Notes under the pieces: generated by a model | What the model was told of the DNA's origin: nothing | Databases searched by the model: none | Seen by the model: the letters and a program-made list of their open reading frames with translations, nothing else | In this document: one piece after another, positions 1 to 10,961 of the stretch | Numbering within the stretch: position 1 is the stretch's first letter | How the letters are laid out: each line of letters opens with the position of its first letter | NCBI GenBank assembly: GCA_027563935.2 | Contig: CM050449.1 | Location: 9,576,001 to 9,640,000 of the forward strand | Reading direction: 5' to 3' | Source: Costus lasius | Taxonomy: Eukaryota > Streptophyta > Magnoliopsida > Zingiberales > Costaceae | DNA length: 64,000 nt | Position numbers and translations under genes: made by a program

Positions 1-300
1 ATAGAGGTACCCGATACCCGATATCTGATTTCAATAAAAAAATATAGATATAAATTTTTATTATTAGAATATATAAATAAGAATAAAATAACTATTATAT
101 AAATATTTATTACTATTAAAAATATAAAAGTAATAATAAATAATTATTATATAAAATATACTTATTTTAATTTTAATTTTTAAAATATATTTTATATAAT
201 AAAATAATAAATTATTTATTTTTTTATTTAATTTAGTACCTATTTAAATATTCGACTGATTTAAGGTAAAATCATGGGTATCGGACCAGTTGCCGTGCTA
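1..300. mobile_element. truncated hAT-like element, right part
   Basis: Very AT-rich core flanked by short pieces with GGTACCCGAT and GGGTATCGGA motifs, ending in TTGCCGTGCTA at about 300. The style (ACCCG-type subterminal repeats, AT-rich centre, end resembling TGCCATCCCTA) is that of the small hAT at 55373-55909. The left end lies outside the window, so the target duplication cannot be checked. Confidence 0.35.
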
Positions 301-568
301 CTCTCTCCCTCTATCCTCTATTAATTTATCCTATTATTTACTTATAATAAAAATAACAAATATGTATTTAAAATAAGATATAACACACCTGATTTTCTAC
401 GGATTTGGTTGGATTTTTTTTCATGTTTCTAGTTCAATTATTAAAAGATAACTTTAGTGATCCGCTTAAGCTTATTTCTTTATTTTTTTTTACTAAACGC
501 GGTAATCGCCTGCGGGTTTCCCCCTCACGCAGCCTTGGACCAGCCCTAGGTTTTCCTTTGCCATCGGC

Positions 569-1001
569 ATGGGAACCAAGCACACCTGTGAAGGTCCCAA
601 CCGGCGCCGGCGTAAGGGCGTCGCCTTCCGAAGCTTCCCGACCGGATACGTCCCACCCGAAGGAGATCCTCCCGAGCCCTCCAATTCCAGCTTCGACGCC
701 AGAGAGGCCGACGCCTCTTCTGAGATCCGTGAAGGCCAGTCAAATCCTCCTCACGAAGGCCCTATGAGGTTTGATGGATCTGATCCAATTCATGGCAAGG
801 AAAGGGAGCTGCCGGGGAGGAATGATCCTGAGCAGGGTATAAACAACATGAAGAAGAAAACGCACGGCGGTGCTCCTAGAGACGCTGTGATTGTTTTGGG
901 TCTGATGGCTGCTCAGAACTGTCCGTGGAGAAACGCAAGGAGATCTCGCGGTAGCAAGCTCCAATCAGAACCAAGAACCTGAGGTGCCGGGTGGAGGTAA
1001 G
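569..1001 (+). pseudogene. SUVH5/6-like histone methyltransferase N-terminal fragment
   Basis: An open frame of 137 codons (569-982) has two short pieces that recall the N-terminal region of plant SUVH-type H3K9 methyltransferases. One is an Arg-rich stretch followed by VAFRSFPTGYVPP near residues 12-30, like the KRRKVSAVRDFPPGCG stretch of the family. The other is VLGLMAAQNCPWR near residues 108-120, like the QGLMAAPNCPWR stretch before the SRA/YDG domain. No SRA, pre-SET, SET or post-SET coding sequence follows in the next 3 kb, so only a fragment remains. A possible splice donor (GGAGGTAAG) at about 994-1002 would let an mRNA leave the frame. It may be a relic of duplication or of transposon capture. 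The resemblance is from memory and short, so confidence is moderate. Confidence 0.4.
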
Positions 1002-2642
1002 AACCAAATCTTTAGGAGTAAATTAAGATTTGGCGGCATGTTATCTCTTACAATTGATTGACATGTGTATCTGAATAAAATTCCATGTTGCGAGTTCTTG
1101 ATCTTTCTTATGCATGCATGGCCTACTTAATCTTGTAACGGGGCTCAACTTGTTTTTGTTGTAGTCGTGCTAACGAATGTAGAGTTCTACCTTGCCTTTC
1201 GAAGATTTCCTCGTGTTGCGTGTTATTTTCTTTCTTGGGGTTACAGCGAGCTATTTTCTTATTTATTCAGCTGCTATGGTTTCATTTACAGGAGTATATA
1301 CTGGTTCACTATCATGTGATCTATTTCCTAATTTTTGGGGCTACCCATAATGCTTTACCTTCTTATTTTGATGGCTTCTGAACGTACATGTTTTTCATTG
1401 CCAGATGATCGTCTAGAACAGTTTGAGGTCCACTTTATAAATTTATTTTCATTTTGCAAAGGAATAGTGACGATATTTTTGTTTCTGTCAAACATATAAA
1501 GACCACATGAATTCAGTCTCGTCTACTTTGTCGAGTTGGATAGGCCACCACAAGTATATAATAGAGAGAATAAATCAACTAGCAAGTTGGTGTAAAGTCT
1601 GCTTGCATTGAGGAAGTTGGTTTGATTTCTAAAAGGGTTTTTGTTCAAACCATATTTGAATGCAGAATTGGTTTTTCACTTTTGGGATGTTTCTATTTCC
1701 TATAAGAGATTCCTATAAGTTTTTTGTACATATGGAAATTCATTGTTGTCGAGTATTTGAACAAGCAAGAAATCTTCAAGTTGTTCATGTTGCATACCAT
1801 TATGAATCAGTTAAACCTAGTTGACAAATCCTCCGAGCTGACCAAGCCAAGTTACCTAAGCTAGATTGTTTGTGTGCCTGGGTTATAACAACTCCATTGG
1901 TTCCTTAAGGCTATTTATCCAAGTTAACTGGCTTGATTTTATCGATGTGTAGATTATTTGTTATTACTGCTGGTGTGGTTTTACATGGTGTAACATATCT
2001 TGATTTGTTACAGAGACTGTTAGGTCCTGCCCATTTCGCTAAGCACTCTCTACACATCAGCTCTAGGTATGGGTGAGGGAAAAAAAGTTGTGTATCCACA
2101 ACATTATGAAAACCTAGAATTTTCTTTTACATTTGGGTTTGAGTTTGATTTATATAAATTTTAAAACTTGAGTCCAGCTTCAGGTTTAGATTTTATTAAC
2201 AAAACCCTAAAATACCCTAATTGGCCCAATTTTATTTTTTTTTTCAAACCCCATATAATTCTTTCATTGCACCATAAATCAGCATTCCCCAAACCGTGCC
2301 TACTCTCTAAATTATTCCTGGTACTACTCTATCCCTAGGAAAACCACTCAAGGTGTCCTTGGTTGCCGACCTTATTGTATTTTGTTACAATCTTACTAAT
2401 ATATATTGTGATACTTTAGTTTAGACACATGCTGAATTTGGAATATGATCATGATACATAAGGATTAATAAGCATATTATCATTAGTTTGAGAATAAATA
2501 TTTTTAATTAGATATCTTATTTTAGGCTTATTGAATTAAAGGGTTAATTTTCTCATAATTATATGTGATTGTTACTTTTCCTAGCTTGGGTGTGTCATTA
2601 AAAGAGAGGAGCATGTACCAGGCAAGGGAAAAAAAATCAAAT
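1002..2642. other. non-coding stretch, nothing recognised
   Basis: AT-rich sequence with stop codons in all frames and no open frame above about 60 codons that looks real. No RNA gene, repeat array or transposon end was recognised. Confidence 0.5.
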
Positions 2643-2814
2643 CTTAAGCGGGGTACCCGCTGAAGTGTGATAAACGGGCTCTCACAGGCAAGGTAGAACT
2701 GTGTGAAAAAGTTCCACCTTAATAAGGTGCAAAAGTTCTACCTTACCTGTGAGAGCATGTTCTACCTTGCCTGTGAGAGCCTGCTGAAGTGAGATAAGTA
2801 GGTACCCGCGTAAG
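2643..2814. repeat. small foldback MITE
   Basis: The ends are inverted copies (CTTAAGCGGGGTACC at the left; its counterpart ending GGTACCCGCGTAAG at the right). Inside, CTCTCACAGGCAAGGTAGAA near 2680 is perfectly complementary to TTCTACCTTGCCTGTGAGAG near 2760, and a second diverged copy of that right arm lies at about 2737. The whole could fold into a long hairpin. No protein-coding capacity. The target duplication is not clear. Confidence 0.55.
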
Positions 2815-2940
2815 AGCTTTACTCCCAGGCAAAAGCCTCATATATGAATCATTTTGATTCTACTAGGCAGCTTTCTATTTCTTAGGCGAGGTCTTCAATA
2901 AAATTATTTTACAATCCTCCATTTTGTTTCTTATCGATCT

Positions 2941-3490
2941 ATTTCCCAATCTCACTGTCCCATAACATAATTCTTTGTGGTGTGGTGTTTTGCCGCGCAA
3001 CGCAAACATAAGGAATTGGGACCTTACGTTAAAAGTTTGCCTATTTGGTTCATGTCTCTATTTACCTACATCAATATCTTTATGACATAATTCTTTGTGG
3101 TGGGGTGTTTAGGTACTTTGCAAATATAAAGGAATTGAGACCTTGTGGTCTAGAAGTTTACTCAGTTGTTTCATCTCTCTCTTCTCAATGACCTATTTCC
3201 TAGTGTCACAGATAATTCTTTGTGGTGGGGTGTTTTGTTAAGTGGGACCTTGAGGTCAAAAGTTTGCCCAAATTGTTGATCTCTCTCTTCAATGACCTAG
3301 TTTCTAATGTCATAAAAAATTGGAACCTTGAGGTCAAAAGTTTGCCTAAATGGTTCATCTCTCTTTTCAATGACCCATTTCCCAATGTCATTGCCCAAAT
3401 GGGGTGTTTTGCTGAGCTTAAGGTTAAAAGTTTGTGCAATGGGGTGTTTTGTTAAGCTGAAGGTTAAAAGTTTGTGCAATTGGTTCATAT
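2941..3490. repeat. degenerate minisatellite, ~100-bp units
   Basis: About four to five diverged direct copies of a unit holding ATAATTCTTTGTGGTGGGGT, then ACCTTGAGGTCAAAAGTTTG, then TTCATCTCTCTCTTCAATGA. The last copies (3395-3490) are shortened to about 45 bp around GGGGTGTTTTG and AAGGTTAAAAGTTTGTGCAA. The open frames here (about 77 codons on each strand) are by-products of the repeat period. Confidence 0.75.
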
Positions 3491-3910
3491 TGGAGCTTTA
3501 TAATAATATCATAATACGAGTGGAGTAAAAATGTAGTACTTGAACTTAACTCAAAACTTGATCCGACCAAATTGGATTGTGTTGACTCTTAAAAATTAGG
3601 TTTGAATTTCTGAGTTTCTTGTGAAAAAATGTCTACCTCTGATAAAATGACCTAATTCCCCAGGATTGTTGATAGGTCATAGGTTGGGCGGGAATAGCAT
3701 GGCATGCCGATGCGACATGGCCTGTCGGCAACTGTTTGACCACTTTGAACCCAAGAGAATAAAATGAAACATTGAGTCTATGTTCTATAGACAAAACCTG
3801 ATCCTTTAACATACTAAAAAAGTGGAGATACTTAAAGAGTCAATGAACGTCAAATCAGTGTTCTAGACCAGCAAGTTTGCTCCTCTTCTTTAAATTGATG
3901 TTTGCTTGAT
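3491..3910. other. non-coding stretch, nothing recognised
   Basis: AT-rich sequence with no believable open frame, RNA gene or element ends. Confidence 0.5.
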
Positions 3911-3913
3911 TAA

Positions 3914-4082
3914 GGGCGCGTTTGGCAACCCGCAGGTCAAGCGGGCCGCCGGTCAAAGGGGGTACGTGGCTTCTCCCCTGCCATAAAAATTTGTTCGGCC
4001 CGCCCCACTCCGCCCGCATTGTGAGAGCACGGGGCGCGCGGGTGCGGCCTGCCCCGCGCGCCCTTTACTCTCAAACACAGCC
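3914..4082. mobile_element. Tourist-like MITE (PIF/Harbinger type)
   Basis: A 169-bp GC-rich element flanked by TAA on both sides (3911-3913 and 4083-4085). The left end is GGGCGCGTTTGGCA; the right end reads GGCTGTGTTTGAGA on the other strand, an imperfect terminal inverted repeat. A 3-bp TAA duplication is typical of PIF/Harbinger elements. Non-coding. Confidence 0.6.
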
Positions 4083-4085
4083 TAA

Positions 4086-4668
4086 GTTAGTTTGATGTTT
4101 TGACAGTCCTAAGGCCAATTCCGATTGTTCCTTTTTGTTCGTGGTCCAATGATAATCTTTTTCTTTCATATTTTGTAGCAACATTTGTTGTTGGTAAATT
4201 TGTAATTGAAAAAGTTTTTAAAATTAAAGGGTTCGGTGGATATATTCTGTCATTCAAATAATAATACTCTACAATAATATTGATAAACTATATAATATTC
4301 AAATGAATAATAAGATACATGTGATGATGCATATTTTAACAAACTTAACCATATTATTTATTTTGTAGAATATAATATTGTTTTGTATACGATTGGATAA
4401 AAATGTTTAATTGAACATTATGGTGTATCATCGTAGATAATTTAAAATAGTGAAAGTACATTTATCTCTTCATCGATCAGCTTTTCAGCTTTCCTAAAAT
4501 AGAAGTTAAATATTCGAACTCAACGAACTCTCGTAGTGGATAGCCATTTACAAGCTAACACATGAAATTATTTGTTTGCTTTTATTTTATATTGTTTTAC
4601 TATGTGATTCGCTTATAGTTTCTAATGTTGTTAGAAAATCTGGACCAGATTCGAGAGCCCGCTTCGCG
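4086..4668. other. non-coding stretch, nothing recognised
   Basis: AT-rich sequence without coding potential. It becomes abruptly GC-rich at about 4650, just before the exon-like fragment. Confidence 0.5.
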
Positions 4669-4706
4669 CCGCCCCAGACCAGTGGGGTCCCTTCGGGGAC
4701 TAACGG
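4669..4706 (+). pseudogene. copy of part of exon 1 of the downstream gene
   Basis: Positions 4669-4706 match 14321-14358 with one mismatch. The match resumes after the inserted LTR element at 8031-8043, equal to 14359-14371. Together this is a 51-bp copy of the Gly-rich coding part of exon 1 (around [17 protein letters not shown]). Similarity stops sharply on both sides. It is too short to be a gene and is best read as a captured or filler fragment, later split by the retrotransposon. Confidence 0.7.
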
Positions 4707-6136
4707 TGTCACGCCTCGGTCGGATCGGCCTAAAAACAGCACTTAACCGCTGTCTTAGGACCGTCCGGCGGAACACCGGAACGCAACTCTCCCTAGGGTT
4801 TCCGACCCGAAATTAGAAATCCTAATTACCCCGAATAATTTTTATCCCCAAATTACAAAGTCGCTTAGAACCCTAACCCTAATTAGGAAAGTTCGGAAGC
4901 AAACCCTAATTTGGAAATATCTCTTTTCCCTGATTTTGACCGGATTCAAAATCATGCCTTTGCTAACGTCGGCGTGACGTCAGCCCTTATCAAAATCTCG
5001 CCGCGCCGAATTTCCGCCTTGCCGACGTAAGCGTGACGTCAGTGCTCCAAATCGAATTCACCGCGTCGAATTCGATTTCGCTTGCGTTGATCGGCTTCGA
5101 TCGTTGACAGCCTCGAAGCGCGGGTCATCCTCTTCCTTGCGACGCACGACGACGCCGCGTCGTTGCTTCTACCGAGCGCCGCCGCGCTCTGGAGTCCGCT
5201 GGAACAAGGGGAAGGCCGCCGCCTCCCGTCGTCGTAGAACAGGGGAAAGAGATGGAAAGTAAAGCTTTGTTTATTCCTTGAAGAAGACTTACAAACCTCT
5301 CCTCTCGACGCCGACGACCACCGTCGCCGGTGCCCCCGTCCCTCCCTCGCCGGTCGTCTCTCTAGAGGCCGGTTACATTCACTCTGTTTCCCTCGTCGGC
5401 ACCTCCGCGCCGACCTTCGCCCCCTGGCGGCATCAGAGCCCTGCTCTGGCAGGGCGACGGCGCCTCGCCGTCGCCAGTGGAGTCGCTCCCCAGCCTCTCC
5501 TTTGTGGTGTGGTGACGCCTCCGCGCACACCCTTCTCGCCGCCCCTGCAGCGAGCTTTATAGCAGAAGCTCTGCAGCTCTGTGTCTTCCGCCAGATCCGG
5601 ACGCCGCCGCGTCCGGGAAGGTCGCTCACGTGAACCACGCCATCGCGTCCTCCCTCCTCCAGATCGGGAAAGTGGTATGCGTCTCTCACTTCCCACTTAG
5701 GCGTCTGCCGCCCTCGTCCGGAAGACTCGCTCGTCTCCCTCGTTCGCGCACGCCTGTGCGAAGCTCGTGTTTGAAGAAGTCGCCTCTTTTCCGCTTCTTT
5801 CGTACGACGTTGTCGCCGTCCACGCGCCCACATCCTTCGGTGAAGACCTCGTCGGAAGCTGCGGCCACAGTCTCCGCCACGCTCGCGAAGACGACGCGCT
5901 GTTCGCGTCGTTCGCTCGCCCGCGCCGCTCGCGTCCGCTTCCGTCGCACGTGGTGGCGAGTTCCTGCGTCCGCGTCTTCCGTCCGGGGAAGATGACGCCC
6001 GCGCCGCTCTCGTCCGAAGCATTCGGCGAACGCGTTCGCACGCTGGACACGAGTTGATTTGGGCGCTGTGTCGCCTGGGCTTGGGCCTGGGCCTGTGTTT
6101 GGGCTTGGGCCGGACCGCCTGAACCGGGCCCTAACA
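4707..6136 (-). repeat. LTR (3' LTR on the minus strand)
   Basis: 1430-bp repeat with TG...CA ends, partner of 6587-8025. It contains a short CCCTAA-rich telobox-like stretch near 4869 and several 20-30 bp blocks rich in CCGTC and CGTCG. Confidence 0.88.
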
Positions 6137-6586
6137 ATTCTCCCCCACCTGATTTGAACATCGCCCTCGATGTTCGATGCATGTTGAACACTGGCCCACC
6201 AATGCTCAAAGTCCTCCATCTTCCATCTCCAGTCTGATGATGAATGTTTGCTGCACCATGCTTATAGCAACCTGCATCAACAAACTTGTCAAGGATAAAT
6301 TTCGGACCTGTGGGTCATGGGCCCACAGTAATCTTGCTCCGCCATATTTGCTGAACTCAGCTGAATCTCGATGTCCTTGACACCGGCATCGACGCCCCTG
6401 GCGCCGGCATTAACGCCCCCTGGTGTTGGCATCAACGCCCCCTGGTGTTGGCATCAACACGCCCTGGTGTTGGCATCAGGGCCCCTACCCTGGAAGAACG
6501 ACACTCCTTGTCGCCGGTGGTGATGGTGTTGCCTCTCGGATCCTTCTGATTCACCTTCATGGCTGAATCTTTGCTTTGATACCTGT
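6137..6586 (-). other. remaining internal region of the LTR element
   Basis: About 450 bp. On the minus strand it begins with the primer site just inside the 5' LTR, then an 80-codon open frame (6674-6432, starting within the LTR) whose C-terminal part crosses a tandem repeat. The repeat (about 6385-6480) has four units of about 24 bp built on GGTGTTGGCATCAACGCCCC. No retroviral enzyme motif is visible. It ends at the polypurine tract at 6137-6149. Confidence 0.75.
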
Positions 6587-8025
6587 TGTCACGCTCCGGT
6601 CGGATCGGCCTAAAAACAGCGCTTAACCGCTGTCTTAGGACCGTCCGGCGGAACACCAGAACGCAACTCTCCATAGGGTTTCCGACCCGAAATTAGAAAC
6701 CCTAATTACCCCGAATAATTTTTATCCCCAAATTACAAAGTCGCTCAGAACCCTAACCCTAATTAGGAAAGTTCGGAAGCAAACCCTAATTTGGAAATAT
6801 CTCTTTTCCCTGATTTTGACCGGTGTCAAAATCATGCCTTTGCTGACGTCGGCGTGACGCCAGCCCTTATCAAAATCTCGCTGCGCCGAATTTCCGCCTT
6901 GCCGACGTAAGCGTGACGTCAGCGCTCCAAATCGAATTAACCGCGTCGAATTCGATTTCGCTCACGTTGACTGGCTTCGATCGTTGACCGCCTCGAAGCG
7001 CGGGTCATCCTCTTCCTCGCGACGCACGACGCCGCCGCGTCATTGCTTCTGCCGAGCGCCGCCGCGCTCTGGAGTCCGCTGGAACAAGGGGAAGGCCGCC
7101 GCCTCCCGTCGTCGTAGAATAGGGGAAAGAGATGGAAGGTGAAGCTTCGTTTATTCCTTGAAGAAGACTTACAAACCTCTCCTCTCGACGCCGACGACCA
7201 CCGTCGCCGGTTCCCCCGTCCCTCCCTCGCCGGTCGTCTCTCTAGACGCCGGTTACATTCACTCTGTTTCCCTCGTCGGCACCTCCGCGCCGACCTTCGC
7301 CCCCTGGCGGCATCAGAGCCCTGCTCTGGCAAGGCGACGGCGCCTCGCCGTCGCCGGTGGAGTCGCTCCCCAGCCTCTCCTTTGTGGTGTGGTGACGCCT
7401 CCGCGCACACCCTTCTCGCCGCCCCTGCAGCGAGCTTTATAGCAGAAGATCTGCAGCTCTGTGTCTTCCGCCAGATCCGGACGCTGCCGCGTCCGGGAGG
7501 TCGCTCACGTGAACCACGCCATCGCATCCTCCCTCCTCCAGATCGGGAAAGTGGTCTGCGTCTCTCGCTTCCCACTTAGGCGTCTGCCGCCCCCGTCCGG
7601 AAGACTCGCTCGTCTCCCTCGTTCGCGCACGCCTGCGCGAAGCTCGTGTTTGAAGAAGTCGCCTCTTTTTCGCTTCTTTCGTACGACGTCGTCGCCGTCC
7701 ACGCGCCCGCATCCTTCGGTGAAGACCTCGTCCGAAGTTGCGGCCACAGTCTCCGCCACGCTCGCGAAGACGACGCGCTGTTCGCGTCGTTCGCTCGCCC
7801 GCGCCGCTCGCGTCCGCTTCCGTCGCACGCGGTGGCGAGTTCCTGCGTCCGCGTCTTCCGTCCGAGGAAGACGACGCCCGCGCCGCTCTCGTCCGAAGCA
7901 TTCGGCGAACGCGTTCGCACGCTGGACACGAGTTGATTTGGGCGCTGTGTCGCCTGGGCTTGGGCCTGGGCCTGTGTTTGGGCTTGGGCCGGATCGCCTG
8001 AACCTGCCTGAACCGGGCCCTAACA
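6587..8025 (-). repeat. LTR (5' LTR on the minus strand)
   Basis: 1439-bp repeat, direct partner of 4707-6136 with scattered substitutions and a small duplication near the end (AACCTGCCTG at 8001-8010). The 289-codon plus-strand frame starting here runs out of the LTR into unrelated DNA and is not taken as a gene. Confidence 0.88.
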
Positions 8026-8086
8026 AACGGGGACGGGGGCGGGGATTAAGCCAAGGGGCCGCACCATTGCAAATTTGGGAATCAAT

Positions 8087-9495
8087 TAGGCCTGTGCACG
8101 GCCGAACCGTGAGGCTAAATTTCGAATCGAACCGCTTCTATCGGTTCAGGAAGATTATTAACCGTTATGGAATTGGTAGACCGGTTAACCATTGTTTTAA
8201 TCGGTTAACTATCGGTTTCTGGTTAACCGAATCTATTAATTTTGCTATTTTAAAGTGTGTTTTAGATCTTATTTTTTACAATTTAAATAATTCAAAATTA
8301 ATCATTGATACAATATGGACAAGTGATTAAATTCTAGCATAATTAAATCTTGAGTTGTAATAATTATTATTATTTTCTTTAGTACAAACAAATACAAATT
8401 AAATATTTAATGCTATAAATTTTATTGCAGGCTGCAACAACTGAAGGGAAGTGAAGAATGAAAACTCTTAGATGCTTGTATAGTTGTATCAACCCAAAGG
8501 AATGAAGGAAGTGGCTTTAATCGCTGCTACAGCCTAGTAGCCTACATGACAATGACATTGATATTTGATAAGATTGTTCAAGACTTCAAGCTGCAGTTAA
8601 TATTAGTTCATCCTATTTTTGATGCAGTCAAAATATAAAAGAACAAAGCAGATTAAATAAATTTGATGAACAAAAAATCAATTGTTATTATGGCTATGTT
8701 ATAGCTACGTTACAACCATGTTATGGCTGTAATGGTCATGTTATAGTCACATTACAGCCATGTTATGGCCGTAATGGAATCTATTTTCTTACAACAACCC
8801 ATTCCAAATACAAGTTACAACATAGTAGTTTACAAAATATCAAGTTACAGCTTTATGCTGACTCGCTGGTGGGAACTAGGAAGGGTAAAGCACTGAGGGT
8901 GAAGGGGAGAGAGCAAAGCGCCAGTGAAGTTGTGAAGGGGTGAGGGTTAGGGCAAAGGGTGACTGGCACTGGCGAGGACAAAGTCGAAGCGTGAGGGGTT
9001 GAGGGCAACAACCTGAGAAGGGCGAAACAGGGGCGAGGTCGAAGGGGTGGCGAAGTCGAGGCCTCGAGGGGGCGAGGGCGAAGTCAAAGCCTCGAAGGCG
9101 CAGCGAAGGGGTGGCTCAACGTGCAATGCAAGCGGCGTTCGGCGAGGGTGAAGGGCCGGCGATTGGCGTTCGGCGAGGGTGAAGGGCCGGCGATTGGCGT
9201 CTGGCGAACGGCGGAAGGCAACTAGGGTTGACATGTGGGAATCAAGGAGGCGAGTATGTATTATGTAATATGTATTAGACATTTAGGCTATTATTAATTT
9301 ATTATTAACTGGGTAACAGTTCGGTCGAGTAATCGGTGTTCAGAAATTGTCTGAACCATTACCGAACTGTAAACCAATCTACAATTGTAAAAATCGACCG
9401 TTTAATTAACCGACGGTTCGGTTAACCGAACCGTTGGGTCGGGTCGGTTGGTTAACCGTCGGTTCACGGTTTTTTGGATTATTTGCACAGCGCTA
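8087..9495. mobile_element. non-autonomous hAT element
   Basis: Flanked by a perfect 8-bp duplication GAATCAAT (8079-8086 and 9496-9503). The ends are TAGGCCTGTGCACGG and, on the other strand, TAGCGCTGTGCAAAT, an imperfect inverted repeat. Subterminal DNA on both sides is packed with AACCGGTTAACC-like motifs, typical of hAT transposase-binding regions. The centre has no transposase. It holds a palindromic cluster (8680-8785) and a GC-rich stretch with a 37-bp tandem duplication at about 9132-9205. Confidence 0.85.
8680..8785. repeat. cluster of interleaved short palindromes inside the hAT
   Basis: Alternating direct and inverted copies of CATGTTATGGCTGTAATGG-like words, such as TTATGGCTATGTTATAGC, CATTACAGCCATG and TTATGGCCGTAATGG. 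The cluster could form several alternative hairpins. It may be the end of another small element inserted in the hAT. Confidence 0.55.
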
Positions 9496-9503
9496 GAATC
9501 AAT

Positions 9504-10448
9504 GGTGCGACCACTTCGGTTCAAATAAAAAGGATCGGATTTTTCTAAAAAATGGATTGACCTAAATTTGATGGGTTGGATCTATCGAAGTAGGATAACC
9601 TAGGTCAACGCACTACTAAGTGCTGTTATATAAAGAAAATATATATAAGCTAAACTCTTTGCACCACAAAATAATTAACGCCAGGATCTCACATATAACC
9701 ACTCTATGATGATTAATTGGCTAGGAAAATAGCTAATTTTACGTGCTCTGAACATTTAATCGAATCCTGATGAGAAATTAGTCCAGCGATCTCAGAATTT
9801 AGCCGAAATCCAAAAATAGAACTAAGATAACGCATTTTAATTTCTTAATATTATTCATAAATTCTTTTCGAGTAGTAGCAAATAGTTGACCCCATTTACT
9901 ATCTGTCTTCTACTTAATTTCCACTGAGGTCTTGGCATAATAAGACTATTCTACGAGGGTCAAAAATTCATAATTTGGACGCCACGGCATGGCCCCCTGC
10001 AACTTACTTTGGAAATCTATAATTGTGGCACTTTATTTCAAATTTAAAATAAAACGCTTTAAATTCCATTCCAGAATGTGGCTGCAAACTGTAATTAACT
10101 TTTCAGAAAAAAAAAATTCTGAATTGCACTGAAAATTTGTATCTTTAGATTATTTAATTTTTTTAAAAAAAATGGATTAAGTAGCGGAAGAGTACTTTCC
10201 CCCCTTTAAAAAGAGACTCTCGCCTTCTTATCCCGTGATATGTATTGCAATTTGCACGACAAAGTGCTCTCTTCCTCTTTTCCATGACCGAATCGAGTTT
10301 ACAATTAATTAAGTGTCCCGTTGCAATCTTTTTAAAAGAACCTTTGACTTGGCTTCTAATTAATTAATTAACCGCACATTTAGACTGCAGTCTTCAACCA
10401 AATGAATTCCGACCTGGAATCAGCTCTGGCCATTCCCCCACCGCCCCT
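9504..10448. other. non-coding stretch, nothing recognised
   Basis: AT-rich DNA between two hAT insertions. No open frame above 60 codons, RNA gene or clear repeat was found. Confidence 0.5.
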
Positions 10449-10961
10449 ACCGTGCCTAGAGGTAGCCAACAGGCCGGGCCGTTGGGCACGGCCCGTTGAC
10501 CAAGTCAACGGGTCGCAGGCGGCTCGTGGCCCGGCTCGAGTCGTGCTGGGCCAAGGGTTCGCGGCCCGTGGGCCGGGCTGGGCACGGGCCGCAGGCATGC
10601 CGGGCCAGGCACGGCACGACATGAACATGCATTTTTACCTAAATGCCCTCATAATAGTTATAAAAATTTTAAAAGTTAGGGATATAATTGTCTTTATGGT
10701 ATAAAATTACCATTTTAGCCTCTTTTAATAATTAAAAATATGGTATAAATATGTAATTATGCACCCAATTCATCCCTATAAATTGACCCCCCAACCCTCT
10801 CATTTCTTCACACAAGTTTCCAACTATCTTTGGAATAATTTTTCATTCTCTCTTAATACTCTCTTAATCTCTTTTCTAAGTCTTGAGTTACAATTAGTTT
10901 CTTAATTGAACTCAAACTTAAGCTTCTTTTTAGCCATCAAGAATTTAATGCTCTCTCGGTC

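Larger units (their letters stand above)
4707..8025 (-). mobile_element. internally deleted LTR retrotransposon with 1.43-kb LTRs
   Basis: Two direct repeats (4707-6136 and 6587-8025) start with TGTCACG and end with CCCTAACA. They flank only about 450 bp of internal DNA. A perfect 5-bp target duplication AACGG lies at 4702-4706 and 8026-8030. Read on the minus strand, the 5' LTR is followed by GGTATCAAAGC (6573-6583), resembling the initiator tRNA-Met primer site TGGTATCAGAGC. The 3' LTR is preceded by GGTGGGGGAGAAT (6137-6149), a polypurine tract. The internal part has no protease, reverse transcriptase or integrase, so the element depended on enzymes from elsewhere. The LTRs are visibly over 90% identical, which implies a fairly recent insertion. 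Long open frames inside the LTRs on both strands reflect GC content. Confidence 0.9.

Noticed and set aside
4860..4890. Interstitial telomere repeat (AACCCTAACCCTAA)
   Set aside because: Only about two units, repeated in the partner LTR at about 6750; a telobox-like word within the LTR, not telomeric DNA.
5039..6022. 327-codon minus-strand open frame, Arg/Ser-rich
   Set aside because: It lies wholly within an LTR, has low-complexity composition, and the corresponding frame in the partner LTR is broken into pieces.
7461..8330. 289-codon plus-strand open frame
   Set aside because: It begins inside the LTR, crosses its end, runs through the flank and into the neighbouring hAT, and has no domain. 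GC-rich LTR sequence opens frames on both strands.
8947..9282. 111-codon minus-strand frame in the hAT
   Set aside because: It overlaps a tandem duplication and has no transposase or other motif.
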